Shown here piece by piece: positions 27,533 to 36,647 of a stretch of 47,793 nucleotides of DNA. Position 1 is the first letter of the stretch; every line of letters starts with the position of its first letter. The stretch comes from Phycisphaeraceae bacterium (lineage in GTDB: Bacteria > Planctomycetota > Phycisphaerae > Phycisphaerales > Phycisphaeraceae): positions 1 to 47,793 of the forward strand of contig JAFIFY010000011.1 in NCBI GenBank assembly GCA_020831765.1, written 5' to 3'. The position numbers and the translations under genes were made by a program. The notes beneath the pieces were generated by a model. The model searched no databases, was not told the DNA's origin, and worked only from the letters and a program-made list of their open reading frames with translations.

Positions 27533-29500
27533 TCAACCCTCCGTCGTCCGCTCCACTTCCATCCGCTCGGAATCGCTCAATCCGTATATCCCGTAAACCA
27601 ACCGATCGATCCGGTCATCGATCTCTTTCATCTGTTCATGAACCGACCGGCATGGCTCAAGTGACGAACTTTCGGTGGCCTGAGCCTTCAGATCGAGCAT
27701 CGTCTGCACAAGTTTGACCATCGCATCATGCCGCTTGCGATCCTCGGCTCGCTCCATCGCCGGCCAGTGGACCCGAAGCGCCCGCAGCGAACGAACCTTG
27801 ACCTGTGGAAACGCCTTCTGTTGCGCTTCGTGTACCTGACAGCGGTAGAGCCAGCGGATCAGGCGGCTGTTGAGCAATCCCACAAAGTACCGAACATCCA
27901 GCGGTGGAGCGGGCGAATAAAGGGCCAAGAGCGAATTGCGAAAGTAAACCACACCAAGACGCGGGCCGACGATCGGGAATCCGGCCGTTTGCCGGATAAC
28001 GAAGCGCGCTGCCTCAAACCGCTCCTGCGCGGCGATTCGGAAATACTCCCCCTCAGCCGGCGGGTAATCCACCCTCAACCATCGATTCGGCCCGCGACAG
28101 CCATACCGCTCGATCCGCTTGCCCTCGAGGACCGGCACCCATTGCCCATCCTTCTGATCATCCATCGCTCTGATCAATTTCCCGGCACAGTTGCCGGTGT
28201 GTACACCCGGATCGGCAACCAGCTCGCCAAGTGATCGGCCAAGGGCTTGCGCCTTGGCAAGAATGGTCGGGCTGGGCGAATCGGTCGGCGGCGGTTCAAC
28301 GCTCGGCGTGCGAAGGGACGGCCGCCCCTCCCGCCGCGCAATCAGGGTCATGATCGGCGTGATCGCATCGCGGAACATCGATTCGCCCCAGTGGCGAATC
28401 TCGAAGGTCGGGTCGAACTGTTCCACAAGCCCGCGCAACGGCGCGTACGCATCAAGATGGCCGACCTGACCGGGAAGAACCATGGCCACCATCGAACGCG
28501 ACCAATGCCGCAGCGACCGCTCGAGGAACAGTCCATGCAATGTCGGACGACGACCGGTGATGTATCTCCGGGCGAAGTAATCACGATGCGCATGGGACAG
28601 GCTTCCGGAGTGCCGGCCCGAGAACGATCGATAAGGCGGATTGCCGATCACCAGGTCGAATGGGCCGGACATGATCCGCGACCAGTGTTCGCCGGAACCA
28701 TCGACCCCAACGGGTTCATCACCCGGCCAATCGGGATCAAGCAGCGCATCGCCAATCCGGATGTTGTGCCGCAGACGCTCAGCGATCTTGCGCGCGGCGG
28801 CTGAATCCCGGTCGCCGCCCCCACGAACCCCAAGACACGACACCAGCAAGGCGAACCGGGTCACCTCGACCGCGACCGGATCGATATCCAACCCGAATAT
28901 GCAATCGCCCAGGATTCTTGTGCGCCGCTCCAACGTCAGGGGCGCATCGTCCCAGGAGCAGGAATCCAACAGTGCCCGGTAAGCCTCAACCAGAATGAAT
29001 CCCGCGCCACACGCCGGATCGAACACGCGATAGGGCGAACCATCGGCCCAACGTACACCGGTGTCCGCCCGGATGGTCCGCTCCAGCAGATGATCGACCA
29101 GAGCACGCGGCGTGTAGTAAACCCCACGATCCTTCCTTGCCCGCCGCCGATCAACCGAATCCACCGATCGCTCGTGCTCAAGGCCCAGCAGCAGCGCCTC
29201 GGCCGTCGGTGAACCTTTGACCCCCCACGCCAGACATTCTTCGATCACCCCGCGATCCAATCCGTTCCCGTAGACCGATTCACGATCGGCAAGGTGGATG
29301 AAGCCGTATCGCTCCCGAAGCAGTCGGCATTGATCGTCAAGCCACGTTGCCCAGATTCGTGGATGGGAACCGCGACCCGGCATCCGGGCTTCAATGAGCC
29401 CGGCACGCTCGGACAACATCACCAGCAGCGCCCGCCGCGTTGCGCATCGCCCCGGGGCCGACAAGGTCGCATGCTGGGGTCGGGCTGCCGGACCGGCCAT
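27533..29500 (-). CDS. Eco57I-like N6-adenine DNA methyltransferase with TaqI-like specificity domain
   Basis: The enzyme would transfer a methyl group from S-adenosylmethionine to adenine N6 in DNA. Motif X (GVYYTP, 126-131), motif I (VFDPACGAGFIL, 159-170), the II/III region (FGLDIDPVAVEVTRFALL, 202-219) and motif IV with the catalytic NPPY (287-290) are intact. The C-terminal part (residues about 430-610) resembles a target-recognition domain of the TaqI type, with WVPVLEGKRIERYG and YFVGLLNSRLIRWLYR. At 655 aa the protein is shorter than type IIG restriction-modification fusions (about 900-1100 aa), because the N-terminal nuclease portion is missing: only about 120 residues precede motif X and no PD-ExK motif is visible. 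No partner nuclease is adjacent, so it may be a solitary methyltransferase. It follows the sugar dehydrogenase by 22 bases. Confidence 0.88.
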   Translation of the reverse strand: MAGPAARPQHATLSAPGRCATRRALLVMLSERAGLIEARMPGRGSHPRIWATWLDDQCRLLRERYGFIHLADRESVYGNGLDRGVIEECLAWGVKGSPTAEALLLGLEHERSVDSVDRRRARKDRGVYYTPRALVDHLLERTIRADTGVRWADGSPYRVFDPACGAGFILVEAYRALLDSCSWDDAPLTLERRTRILGDCIFGLDIDPVAVEVTRFALLVSCLGVRGGGDRDSAAARKIAERLRHNIRIGDALLDPDWPGDEPVGVDGSGEHWSRIMSGPFDLVIGNPPYRSFSGRHSGSLSHAHRDYFARRYITGRRPTLHGLFLERSLRHWSRSMVAMVLPGQVGHLDAYAPLRGLVEQFDPTFEIRHWGESMFRDAITPIMTLIARREGRPSLRTPSVEPPPTDSPSPTILAKAQALGRSLGELVADPGVHTGNCAGKLIRAMDDQKDGQWVPVLEGKRIERYGCRGPNRWLRVDYPPAEGEYFRIAAQERFEAARFVIRQTAGFPIVGPRLGVVYFRNSLLALYSPAPPLDVRYFVGLLNSRLIRWLYRCQVHEAQQKAFPQVKVRSLRALRVHWPAMERAEDRKRHDAMVKLVQTMLDLKAQATESSSLEPCRSVHEQMKEIDDRIDRLVYGIYGLSDSERMEVERTTEG

Positions 29501-29522
29501 ATCGAGTATCCCACTCCATCAT

Positions 29523-30800
29523 TCAGGCGTTCACGACACGTGCCCGGACATCGCCCAGTTTCCGAATCACCCCGCGTGTATCCACGATCAACCGGCTGTG
29601 GGCCGCGATCATCTCCCAATCCACCGCCGCATGGTGCGTGGCGATCAGGACCGCATCGTAACCGGCCAGTCCTTCAGGCGAGAGCGCGACGCTTTCCATG
29701 TGCAGATTGTGCCTGCGCATCGGCCGGGTTCGCGGCACGTGAGGATCGTGATAGTCCACCTTCGCCCCAAGGTCATTGAGCTTCTCGATCAACACCACCG
29801 AGGGGCTTTCACGAACATCATCGACATTGGGCTTGTAGGCCAGGCCGATGATCAGCACCTTCGATCCGTTCACGGAGCGGTGCTGTTCATTCAATCCGAA
29901 GGTCAGTCGTTGAATCACGAAATCGGGCATGCTGTGATTGATTTCGCCGGCCAACTCGATGAACCGGGTGCTGAGCCCGAACTCGCGCGCTTTCCAGCTC
30001 AGGTAGAACGGATCGATCGGCACACAATGCCCGCCCAGGCCCGGGCCCGGCTCGAAACGCGAAAAGCCGAACGGCTTGGTCGACGCGGCATCGACCACCT
30101 CCCAGATATCGATGCCCATGCGCATCAGAACCAGTTTCATCTCGTTGATCAGGGCGATGTTCACCGAGCGATAGATGTTTTCCAGAAGCTTGGCCGCCTC
30201 GGCCACTTCGGCGCTGCTCACCTCGATCACCCGTTCGAATGCGCGCCGGTAGACCGCCGATGCGGCGCGACGGGCAGCATCGCTCAATCCACCCACCAGC
30301 TTCGGCACGTTTCGCATCACATCCCGGTCTCGGCCGGGGTCCTCTCGCTCGGGCGAATACGCCAGAAGAAAATCCCGATCATGAAGCAGGGCGCCCCGCT
30401 CCAGCCTCGGCAGGACCACCTGCCGCGTCGTGAACGGATACGTGGTGCTCTCCAGAATCACCAACTGCCCCGGACGCAGGCGCTGTCCGATCTGATCGGC
30501 CGTGGATTCGATGTATCGCAGGTCCGGATCGCGATGCTCGGTCAGCGGGGTGGGCACACAGATGATGATGGCATCGGCATCGGCCAGGCGGTCCATGTCA
30601 CTTGTGGGCGTCCAACGCCCGGTGCGATGCATGGCCGCGATCTGCTCCGGAGCGATCTGGGCGATGTAGCTTTCGCCCGCCTCCAGTCGCGATATCTTCT
30701 CCGGATCGATGTCAAAGCCGATCACCGTTCCCGATCCGCTCAGGCAGAACGATTCAACCAGCGGCAGTCCGACATATCCCAGTCCGATCACACCGATCAC
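29523..30800 (-). CDS. Nucleotide-sugar dehydrogenase (UDP-glucose/UDP-GlcNAc 6-dehydrogenase family)
   Basis: Family members oxidise the C6 alcohol of a UDP sugar in two steps to a uronic acid, using NAD, for polysaccharide or surface glycan precursors. The Rossmann motif GVIGLGYVGLP begins at residue 3. The middle carries NVPKLVGG, K204 in EAAKLLENIYRSVNIALINE and the catalytic Cys259 in GPGLGGHCVPIDP, and the C-terminal domain starts at VLIIGLAYKPNVDDVRESPS. The pattern is closer to the WbpA/TviB (UDP-HexNAc) type than to UDP-glucose enzymes, but that is a judgement by eye. The start shown is GTG 30800, which has no ribosome site. Reading continues in frame for 19 codons to an ATC at 30857 with a perfect AGGAGG 6 bases before it, so the true start may be there. 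Confidence 0.92.
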   Translation of the reverse strand: MIGVIGLGYVGLPLVESFCLSGSGTVIGFDIDPEKISRLEAGESYIAQIAPEQIAAMHRTGRWTPTSDMDRLADADAIIICVPTPLTEHRDPDLRYIESTADQIGQRLRPGQLVILESTTYPFTTRQVVLPRLERGALLHDRDFLLAYSPEREDPGRDRDVMRNVPKLVGGLSDAARRAASAVYRRAFERVIEVSSAEVAEAAKLLENIYRSVNIALINEMKLVLMRMGIDIWEVVDAASTKPFGFSRFEPGPGLGGHCVPIDPFYLSWKAREFGLSTRFIELAGEINHSMPDFVIQRLTFGLNEQHRSVNGSKVLIIGLAYKPNVDDVRESPSVVLIEKLNDLGAKVDYHDPHVPRTRPMRRHNLHMESVALSPEGLAGYDAVLIATHHAAVDWEMIAAHSRLIVDTRGVIRKLGDVRARVVNA

Positions 30801-30844
30801 CAGGTCGGGGCGCTTGAATCGCTCGGACAGGCGGGCTTGAGAGT

Positions 30845-31561
30845 CTAGGGCGCTGATGCCGCACCTCCTGAATCGGGTGTACTCGAAGCGCTGGGGGTCT
30901 TTCCGTCCTCGGCCTCGAGCATCACCATGGCCGAGCCGATCATCTCCAGGCGGCTGAGCATGCGGTCCAGAAGCGCGCGGAAGAAGTTGTAGGGAAAAAG
31001 CAATACGACCGTCACCGTCAGACCCGCGGCGGTGGACCAGAGGGCCTCGGCGATTCCCCGGCCAACCGACCCAAGCTCAGCGCTGGCGCCCTGCTGGGCG
31101 AATGCCTCGAAGCTGGCGATGATCCCCGTCACGGTACCCAGAATCCCGAGCATCGGACTGACGGTGATGATCGTGGACAGCGCGGGCATGAATCGTTCGA
31201 GGCTCGGGCGCACGGACTCGATCGCCAGTCCAACATGGGCATCATCCATACCCCCGGCGACGTCGCCCGCTTCGCCGCCCCTTGCCTTGCCATCGGCGGC
31301 GCGTCTGGCCACCATCCCGGCGAACTTGGAGTGAACACCCCGGCCGCGATCAACGACCTTCAGCACCGCATCACGGTCATGTGCAGCCAGCGCTCGAAGG
31401 AGTTTACGGTATTCCCGGCCGCCGCCGATGCGCAGCGTCCGCATCCAGAACAGCGCACGCTCGAACACCATCGCCAGCCCGAGGATCGAAAGGCCCAGGA
31501 GCGGCCACATCACCCAGCCACCGAGGTCCATGATGGAGCGGGCATCCGTGGTTGCGAGCAT
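30845..31561 (-). CDS. MotA/TolQ/ExbB-type proton channel protein
   Basis: The 238-aa product has the family layout: a first membrane helix at about residues 15-37 (WPLLGLSILGLAMVFERALF), a cytosolic domain, then two helices at about 130-152 (TVSPMLGILGTVTGIIASFEA) and 172-196 (EALWSTAAGLTVTVVLLFPY). The P-x-LG-x-LGTV-x-G-x-I motif and the EAL-x-STA-x-GL motif of ExbB/TolQ are clear. Family members form a proton channel with an ExbD/TolR/MotB partner and drive energy-requiring work at the envelope. No partner gene is next to it. The start at 31561 has GGAG 10 bases before it. Its end carries the AGGAGG ribosome site of the following gene, so the pair is probably coupled. A C-terminal tail after residue 215 is low-complexity. 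Confidence 0.9.
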   Translation of the reverse strand: MLATTDARSIMDLGGWVMWPLLGLSILGLAMVFERALFWMRTLRIGGGREYRKLLRALAAHDRDAVLKVVDRGRGVHSKFAGMVARRAADGKARGGEAGDVAGGMDDAHVGLAIESVRPSLERFMPALSTIITVSPMLGILGTVTGIIASFEAFAQQGASAELGSVGRGIAEALWSTAAGLTVTVVLLFPYNFFRALLDRMLSRLEMIGSAMVMLEAEDGKTPSASSTPDSGGAASAP

Positions 31562-31667
31562 CAACGTGGGGCTCCGGGCAAGAGCTAACCCGGCGTCGGA
31601 CGGCCGACCAGGTCAATGGGCACGGCTTGCCGGGCGATCGGTCGGGCACCTGGCCGATCATGCCGGT

Positions 31668-33638
31668 TCAGGTCGCCGCCAGATCGAGCAAAGCCAGGGC
31701 CTGCTTGACAATGTCATCAACCGAAAGTCCGCAATAGGCCATGACCTCGTCGGTTGTGCGCCCACTCTTGGGCAAACGTCGAACGTACATCTGATGGACG
31801 TTGAATCCACCGCCATCGGCGGCGACCGCATCCGAGACCGCGCTGCCGATTCCGCCGCCGTAGTTATCTTCCAGCGTCAGGATCATGCCGCGATTCTCGT
31901 TGGCCAGGTCGAGGATCGCCGCTTCATCGAATGGGATCGAATAAAGATCGACCAGCGTGGCGTCGATGCCCTGTTCATCCAGCAGGTCCAGCGCTTTGTT
32001 GGCCTGGTGGACCATATAGCCCGACGCCACGATCAGCAGGTCGCGTCCCTGATTGAGCACCTCATGCCCGCCGAGGGTGAACTTGTCGTTATCCGTGTAG
32101 AGGAACTCGGTATCCGGACGCAGGGTCCGCATGTAGCACGGCCCGTTGTGATCGGCCATGGCCGCGACCAGGGCATAAGCCTGCACCGCGTCCGAAGGCT
32201 GCAACAGGTAAAAGCCCGGTGTCCCGTCGGGCAGGCGCATCGTCGAGAAGGCACGGAACCAGGCGATGTCGGGAAGGGACATCTGACTGGGGCCGTCGGC
32301 GGCCAGCGAGATGCCGGCGTGTGAGCCGACAAGCTTGAGGTTCGCCCCACTGTTGACGGCCATTTCGATCTGGTCGTAAGCCCGGGTGAAGAACTTGGCG
32401 AAGGTGGATGCGAACGGAACCTTACCCCCGGCACTGAGCCCGGCGGCGACCGAGACCATGTTCTGCTCGGCGATGCGACATTCGAAAAAGCGTTCGGCCA
32501 GCGCCTCATCCTTGAAGAAGACCTCGGCGAACGTGGAGTTCTTCACATCGGCATCGAGCGCCACGATCCGGTGATCGGCATGGCCCAGGGCCTTGAGGGC
32601 GACGCCGTAAGCGCGTCGGGTCGCCAGCTTCTTCTTCTCCAGGGCCGCGGACAATCCCTGCTGTCGCAGGGCTTCGGAGAACGTCGGCGGCGCGTTGGCA
32701 TCCTTCGGCTCGATCTTGCGCTCTTCCATCATCTGCCGCTTGAGCGGCGTATCGGCCATGGCGCCCAGGTTCTTGCGGGTTTCTTCCAGCTCGGCCAGCG
32801 CCTTGGCCAGATCATCGCCATCGGCGGGCTTGCCGTGGTGGCCGTGGCCCTGCTGGCTCGCGCTGCCCCAACCCTTGACGGTCGTGGCGACGATGGCCAC
32901 GGGCACACCGGCGGGATTGGCCTGGCTGGCGGCGTGGTGCTCCATCGCCTGGCGGATTTCGGCCGGATTGTGGCCGTCGATGGCCTGGACATCGAAACCG
33001 GCGGCCGCCAGCTTCCCGGCCAACGCCTCGGCGGTCTGCTGCGGGCTGACCTTGTCCGACTGGGCGTAGACGTTGGCATTGAAGATCGGCAGGACGGCCT
33101 TGAGATTATGGTCCATGATGAAATCAAGGGCCTCGCTGACCTGACCCTCGCGGGCTTCGCCATCACCGATGATGCAGAAAATCCGCTTGTTCAGTCCATC
33201 GAGCTTCGCCGCGGCCGCCAGCCCCGCCGCGACGCTGAGGCCCTGGCCCAGTGAACCCGTGGCCGCATCAAAAAACGGAAAGCCCTCGATCGGATTGGGA
33301 TGGCCATCGACGACCGAATCGATCGCGCGAAGCGTCATGGCATCCTCACGCGTCATCGCCCGGGTCGCTTCGCCCGGTCGGCCGATGTGAACCCCAAGCT
33401 CCGCGCAGGCCGCATAGACCACCGGCACGGCGTGGCCTTCGCTGAGCACCAGCCGATCGCTGGAAGGATGATCCGGATTGGCCGGCTCAAACCGCATATG
33501 GTGATACATCAGCACGGCCACGATGTGCGCCAGGCTGGCGCAGCTCGTGGGATGGCCGCTGCCCGCCGCGGCCGTGATCTCGTAGCTCAGCTTGGTCAGG
33601 TCGATGGCCTTGGCATGTATGGTTGACTCAAAAGACAT
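31668..33638 (-). CDS. tkt: Transketolase
   Basis: Transketolase moves two-carbon ketol units between sugar phosphates in the pentose phosphate pathway, using thiamine diphosphate and a divalent metal. The 656-aa protein is a full-length one-chain form. The N-terminal half has the ThDP-metal motif IIGDGEAREGQVSEALDFIM (GDG at 158-160) and the substrate-side AAAGSGHPTSC with His29. The middle pyrimidine domain has FFECRIAEQNMVSVAAGLSA, whose Glu activates ThDP, and the C-terminal domain is complete. The sequence resembles the group of transketolases found in animals and some bacteria rather than the E. coli TktA group. The ATG at 33638 is preceded by AAGGAAG at 7 bases; an ATG 27 bases upstream is less likely. 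It heads a leftward set of genes. Confidence 0.96.
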   Translation of the reverse strand: MSFESTIHAKAIDLTKLSYEITAAAGSGHPTSCASLAHIVAVLMYHHMRFEPANPDHPSSDRLVLSEGHAVPVVYAACAELGVHIGRPGEATRAMTREDAMTLRAIDSVVDGHPNPIEGFPFFDAATGSLGQGLSVAAGLAAAAKLDGLNKRIFCIIGDGEAREGQVSEALDFIMDHNLKAVLPIFNANVYAQSDKVSPQQTAEALAGKLAAAGFDVQAIDGHNPAEIRQAMEHHAASQANPAGVPVAIVATTVKGWGSASQQGHGHHGKPADGDDLAKALAELEETRKNLGAMADTPLKRQMMEERKIEPKDANAPPTFSEALRQQGLSAALEKKKLATRRAYGVALKALGHADHRIVALDADVKNSTFAEVFFKDEALAERFFECRIAEQNMVSVAAGLSAGGKVPFASTFAKFFTRAYDQIEMAVNSGANLKLVGSHAGISLAADGPSQMSLPDIAWFRAFSTMRLPDGTPGFYLLQPSDAVQAYALVAAMADHNGPCYMRTLRPDTEFLYTDNDKFTLGGHEVLNQGRDLLIVASGYMVHQANKALDLLDEQGIDATLVDLYSIPFDEAAILDLANENRGMILTLEDNYGGGIGSAVSDAVAADGGGFNVHQMYVRRLPKSGRTTDEVMAYCGLSVDDIVKQALALLDLAAT

Positions 33639-34031
33639 CCGGTCTTCCTTGTATAGGGGGTGCATTCAGGGCCCGAAACCGCCGGTACGGGCGCATCCGG
33701 GCCGAGGTCGGGATCGGGAAGCGGTTGAACCGACCCGCCATGGCCGATTCAGCCTGATCCCGGCCATTTCCAAGTCAGGCAGTATAACGTGCCGCCACCA
33801 CCCGTGTCGCCGCGCATCCCCGCCCAACGGCGGGCGTGTCGCGCGGGTTTCCCGCGGCTATTGAGCGCCCTTATGCCGATAAGGGCCAAGGAACCGGACG
33901 AATCGTGCAAGAAATCGGCTAATCTGTACGCTGATCGTGACTGGTTCAGGCCCCGCCGCGATCCCCGCCGGTGGGCCGCGATCGGGGCATCGTCCCTCTG
34001 ATGCCGAATCACGGGCCGCATGGAGCATCCA
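33639..34031. other. Divergent intergenic region between tkt and the propeller-operon
   Basis: About 390 bases hold the start signals of both units. A tkt promoter is listed at 33781-33810, which leaves a leader of about 135 bases before tkt. I see no riboswitch motif that I recognise in that leader. No promoter for the rightward operon is clear. Confidence 0.5.
33781..33810 (-). promoter_or_regulatory. Candidate promoter of tkt
   Basis: On the minus strand GCGACA (33810-33805) is followed after 18 bases by TATACT (33786-33781). The -10 is strong (5 of 6) and the -35 moderate (4 of 6). Confidence 0.5.
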
Positions 34032-36647
34032 ATGCAGACCTTTGTGCACACCTCGGGGCCGGCGGTCGTGCCCGTCCTGGTCAATACGCTTCCGATCATC
34101 CTGGCCATCATCTCGGGCGTTCTGGTGGCCATCGGCACCACCATGCTTTCGCTGCTCAAGCCCCGCGTGATGGCTCAGGTCGCGGTGGCGCTCTGGCGGC
34201 TTAAGCTGCCCGTTCTGGTGACGGTGGCGATCGTGTGGGGTGGGATGGAGGCATGGAAGCATGTCTCGGCCGCGCCCACCGGCGAGGTGACCGCGGCCGA
34301 AACGGAAGCCGGCGACTGGCCGATCTTCCGCCGGGATGAATCGCGGCGAGGCTGGGTGGGTGATGGGCCCGGGCCCAATGCCGGAGGCGTCAACTGGGCG
34401 TTTCGTCGCGACATTCACTCCTTCTTCTCATCGCCGACGGTGGTGGGCAATCGGGTCTATATCGTTTCGGCGCGGATGGGGGCGTTCAATCGAATCGGCC
34501 GCGTGTTCTGTTTCGATGCCGACACCGGAGGCCTGGTCTGGGAAGGCGGACCGCGCGACATGCGCCCGACCTTCTCATCACCGGTCGTCTACGGCAATCG
34601 GCTGGTCATCGGCGAAGGCCTGCATGACACCAAGGATGCGCGGATCATCGTCATCAGTCTTGATGAGGAGAACCTCGGCGAGGTCATCTGGACGTATGCC
34701 ACCCAAAGCCACGTCGAGTGCACGCCCGTGGTGGTGGATGGGCGAATTTACGTCAGCGCCGGGGATGATGGCATCTACTGCTTCGAACTGGAACCCGATG
34801 AGGAGGGCAACCCGCGCAAGGTCTGGCACCTCCCGGGCGAGGACTATGTCGATGCCGAGACATCGCTGATCGTGCATGAAGGCATCGTCTACGCCGGGCT
34901 GGGTTACGGCGGCGATGCAATGTGCATCATCGATGCCCAAACCGGCACCGAACTGAAACGAATCAAGACCCCGTACCCGGTGTTCGGTCCTCCGGCGGTG
35001 TTCGGCGACCAGGTGATCTTCGGCATGGGCAACGGGGACTATGTATTCACCGCCCAGGAAAAGGGATTGCCGCCGGGCGGCGCGGTCTGGAGCATTGATT
35101 CATCAACCCACGAGGTGCTCTGGAAATTCCCCCTGCCCGAAACCGTGCTCGGGTCCGTGGCGGTCACCGAAGACCGCATCTTCATCGCCTGCACGGATGG
35201 GGTGCTCTATGTGCTGGATCATCGCGGCCGGCGCGTGGGGTCATGGAATTCCCATGGCAAAATGGCCGCCTCACCGGCGGTCTGCTCGGAACGGGTCTAC
35301 GTGTTCACCACCAGCGGCATGGTCTATGGCCTTAACAAGCGGACGCTGGAGCTGGAGTGGCAGATCGCCGCCAGTTCGGGCGATCTGTGCATCAGCTCAC
35401 CAGCCGTCGCGCGCGGGCGCCTGTTCGTGGGTACGCACCTTGATGGCATGCTCAGTCTCGGCAGGGTCGAGGTGACCACGCCCATGCCGTTGTGGCCCGG
35501 GAGCCAGGGCGGCATGGCCACCGGGGGCAATCCGTCCGATGGCCCGCTGCCGGCACTGGGCGCTTATCACTGGTCGTTCCCGCCGGATCAGATGGGTGGT
35601 GATGAGCGGGTCACCGTCAGCGGAGCGGTCGCGGCGATGGAAGACCGCCTGCTGGTTCCGATCAAGACCGGCAATCTGGCCGGACTGGTGCGAATCGGCC
35701 ATGGCGGTGGCGGCAGCGCGGCTGAGCCGGACTGGACATGGCCGCGTGAAGAGGGCGTCCATCGAACGCCCGCCATCGCCGGGGACCGGGTCTTTGTCGC
35801 CACCGGCGCTGCCGGCGACGAAGCACGCATTCTCGCGGCATTGGACTGGACCGACGGGCGGACGCTCTGGAACCATTACATCCGCATGAGCGCTTCGGGC
35901 ATGGTCCATGCCACCACCGAACATCTGTACGCGACAACCGGCGGAAACGAACTGAGCTGTTTCGACCATGATGGCGCTCTGGTCTGGCAGGCCAATGTCG
36001 GCAACATCGTCTGGGAGCCGGTCTTTCGCGATCAGATGATGGTCGTGGCCGATGTGGAGCGCAACGCCCTGGTCGCACTGGACCGGAGCACAGGGGCCAG
36101 GCTCTGGAAGCGGGAGATCGAACAGCCGATGCGCGGCCCACCGGTGTTTCTGGGAAGTGTCCATTCTCCGGTGTTGTATCTGCCCACGGCCGGTGGCCTT
36201 GAAGCACGATCGCCCGTGGATGGCCGACTTGACCCGGGCATGCCCCCATCGCCCGCCGGCGCCTCGACCACGCCGGTGCTCTGGCAGGGCCAGATGGTCT
36301 ATGTTGATGACATGGGACGGCTCCTGCTTCGTGATGTGGAAACCGGCCGAATCACCGCATGGACCGCCGGTGCCCTTCCCGGCGTCGCGCCGATGCCGGC
36401 ACGGGACCGTATCCTCTTCGCTTCGGCCGACGGGCTGATGAGCTGGGAGCCATCGCCACGGGAACATCCAGAGACGGAGTTGGATGAGCACGGCCTTCCA
36501 CGGACCGGAGCGGATGATCCGCAACCCGAGGAGTGGGTGGACACATCGTGGCTTGGGCGCTTCACCGCCCCGATGGTTTGGAGCGAGGGGCGCATTTACG
36601 TCGGCATGGCCGGTTGGGGCCTGACGCGACTCGGAGCCAGTGAATGA
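34032..36647 (+). CDS. Membrane-anchored PQQ-type beta-propeller protein
   Basis: The protein (871 aa) starts at ATG 34032, chosen because GGAG lies 6 bases before it. An ATG 12 bases upstream is too close to that site. Two membrane helices (residues about 13-42 and 58-76) precede an extracytoplasmic region with at least ten PQQ-like repeats, e.g. CFDADTGGLVWEG, WSIDSSTHEVLWKFPLP, YGLNKRTLELEWQIAA and VALDRSTGARLWKREIE. That number suggests one large or two propellers. Such repeats usually act in protein-protein contacts rather than binding PQQ cofactor, and no dehydrogenase signature is visible. It begins a set of four genes joined by overlaps; its stop overlaps the next start by 4 bases (ATGA). 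The role is unknown; the operon suggests envelope-linked function. Confidence 0.85.
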   Translation: MQTFVHTSGPAVVPVLVNTLPIILAIISGVLVAIGTTMLSLLKPRVMAQVAVALWRLKLPVLVTVAIVWGGMEAWKHVSAAPTGEVTAAETEAGDWPIFRRDESRRGWVGDGPGPNAGGVNWAFRRDIHSFFSSPTVVGNRVYIVSARMGAFNRIGRVFCFDADTGGLVWEGGPRDMRPTFSSPVVYGNRLVIGEGLHDTKDARIIVISLDEENLGEVIWTYATQSHVECTPVVVDGRIYVSAGDDGIYCFELEPDEEGNPRKVWHLPGEDYVDAETSLIVHEGIVYAGLGYGGDAMCIIDAQTGTELKRIKTPYPVFGPPAVFGDQVIFGMGNGDYVFTAQEKGLPPGGAVWSIDSSTHEVLWKFPLPETVLGSVAVTEDRIFIACTDGVLYVLDHRGRRVGSWNSHGKMAASPAVCSERVYVFTTSGMVYGLNKRTLELEWQIAASSGDLCISSPAVARGRLFVGTHLDGMLSLGRVEVTTPMPLWPGSQGGMATGGNPSDGPLPALGAYHWSFPPDQMGGDERVTVSGAVAAMEDRLLVPIKTGNLAGLVRIGHGGGGSAAEPDWTWPREEGVHRTPAIAGDRVFVATGAAGDEARILAALDWTDGRTLWNHYIRMSASGMVHATTEHLYATTGGNELSCFDHDGALVWQANVGNIVWEPVFRDQMMVVADVERNALVALDRSTGARLWKREIEQPMRGPPVFLGSVHSPVLYLPTAGGLEARSPVDGRLDPGMPPSPAGASTTPVLWQGQMVYVDDMGRLLLRDVETGRITAWTAGALPGVAPMPARDRILFASADGLMSWEPSPREHPETELDEHGLPRTGADDPQPEEWVDTSWLGRFTAPMVWSEGRIYVGMAGWGLTRLGASE

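Noticed and set aside
34032-36647. Quinoprotein dehydrogenase activity of the propeller proteins
   Set aside because: PQQ-type repeats alone do not imply PQQ binding; the calcium- and PQQ-ligand signatures of alcohol or glucose dehydrogenases are not visible.
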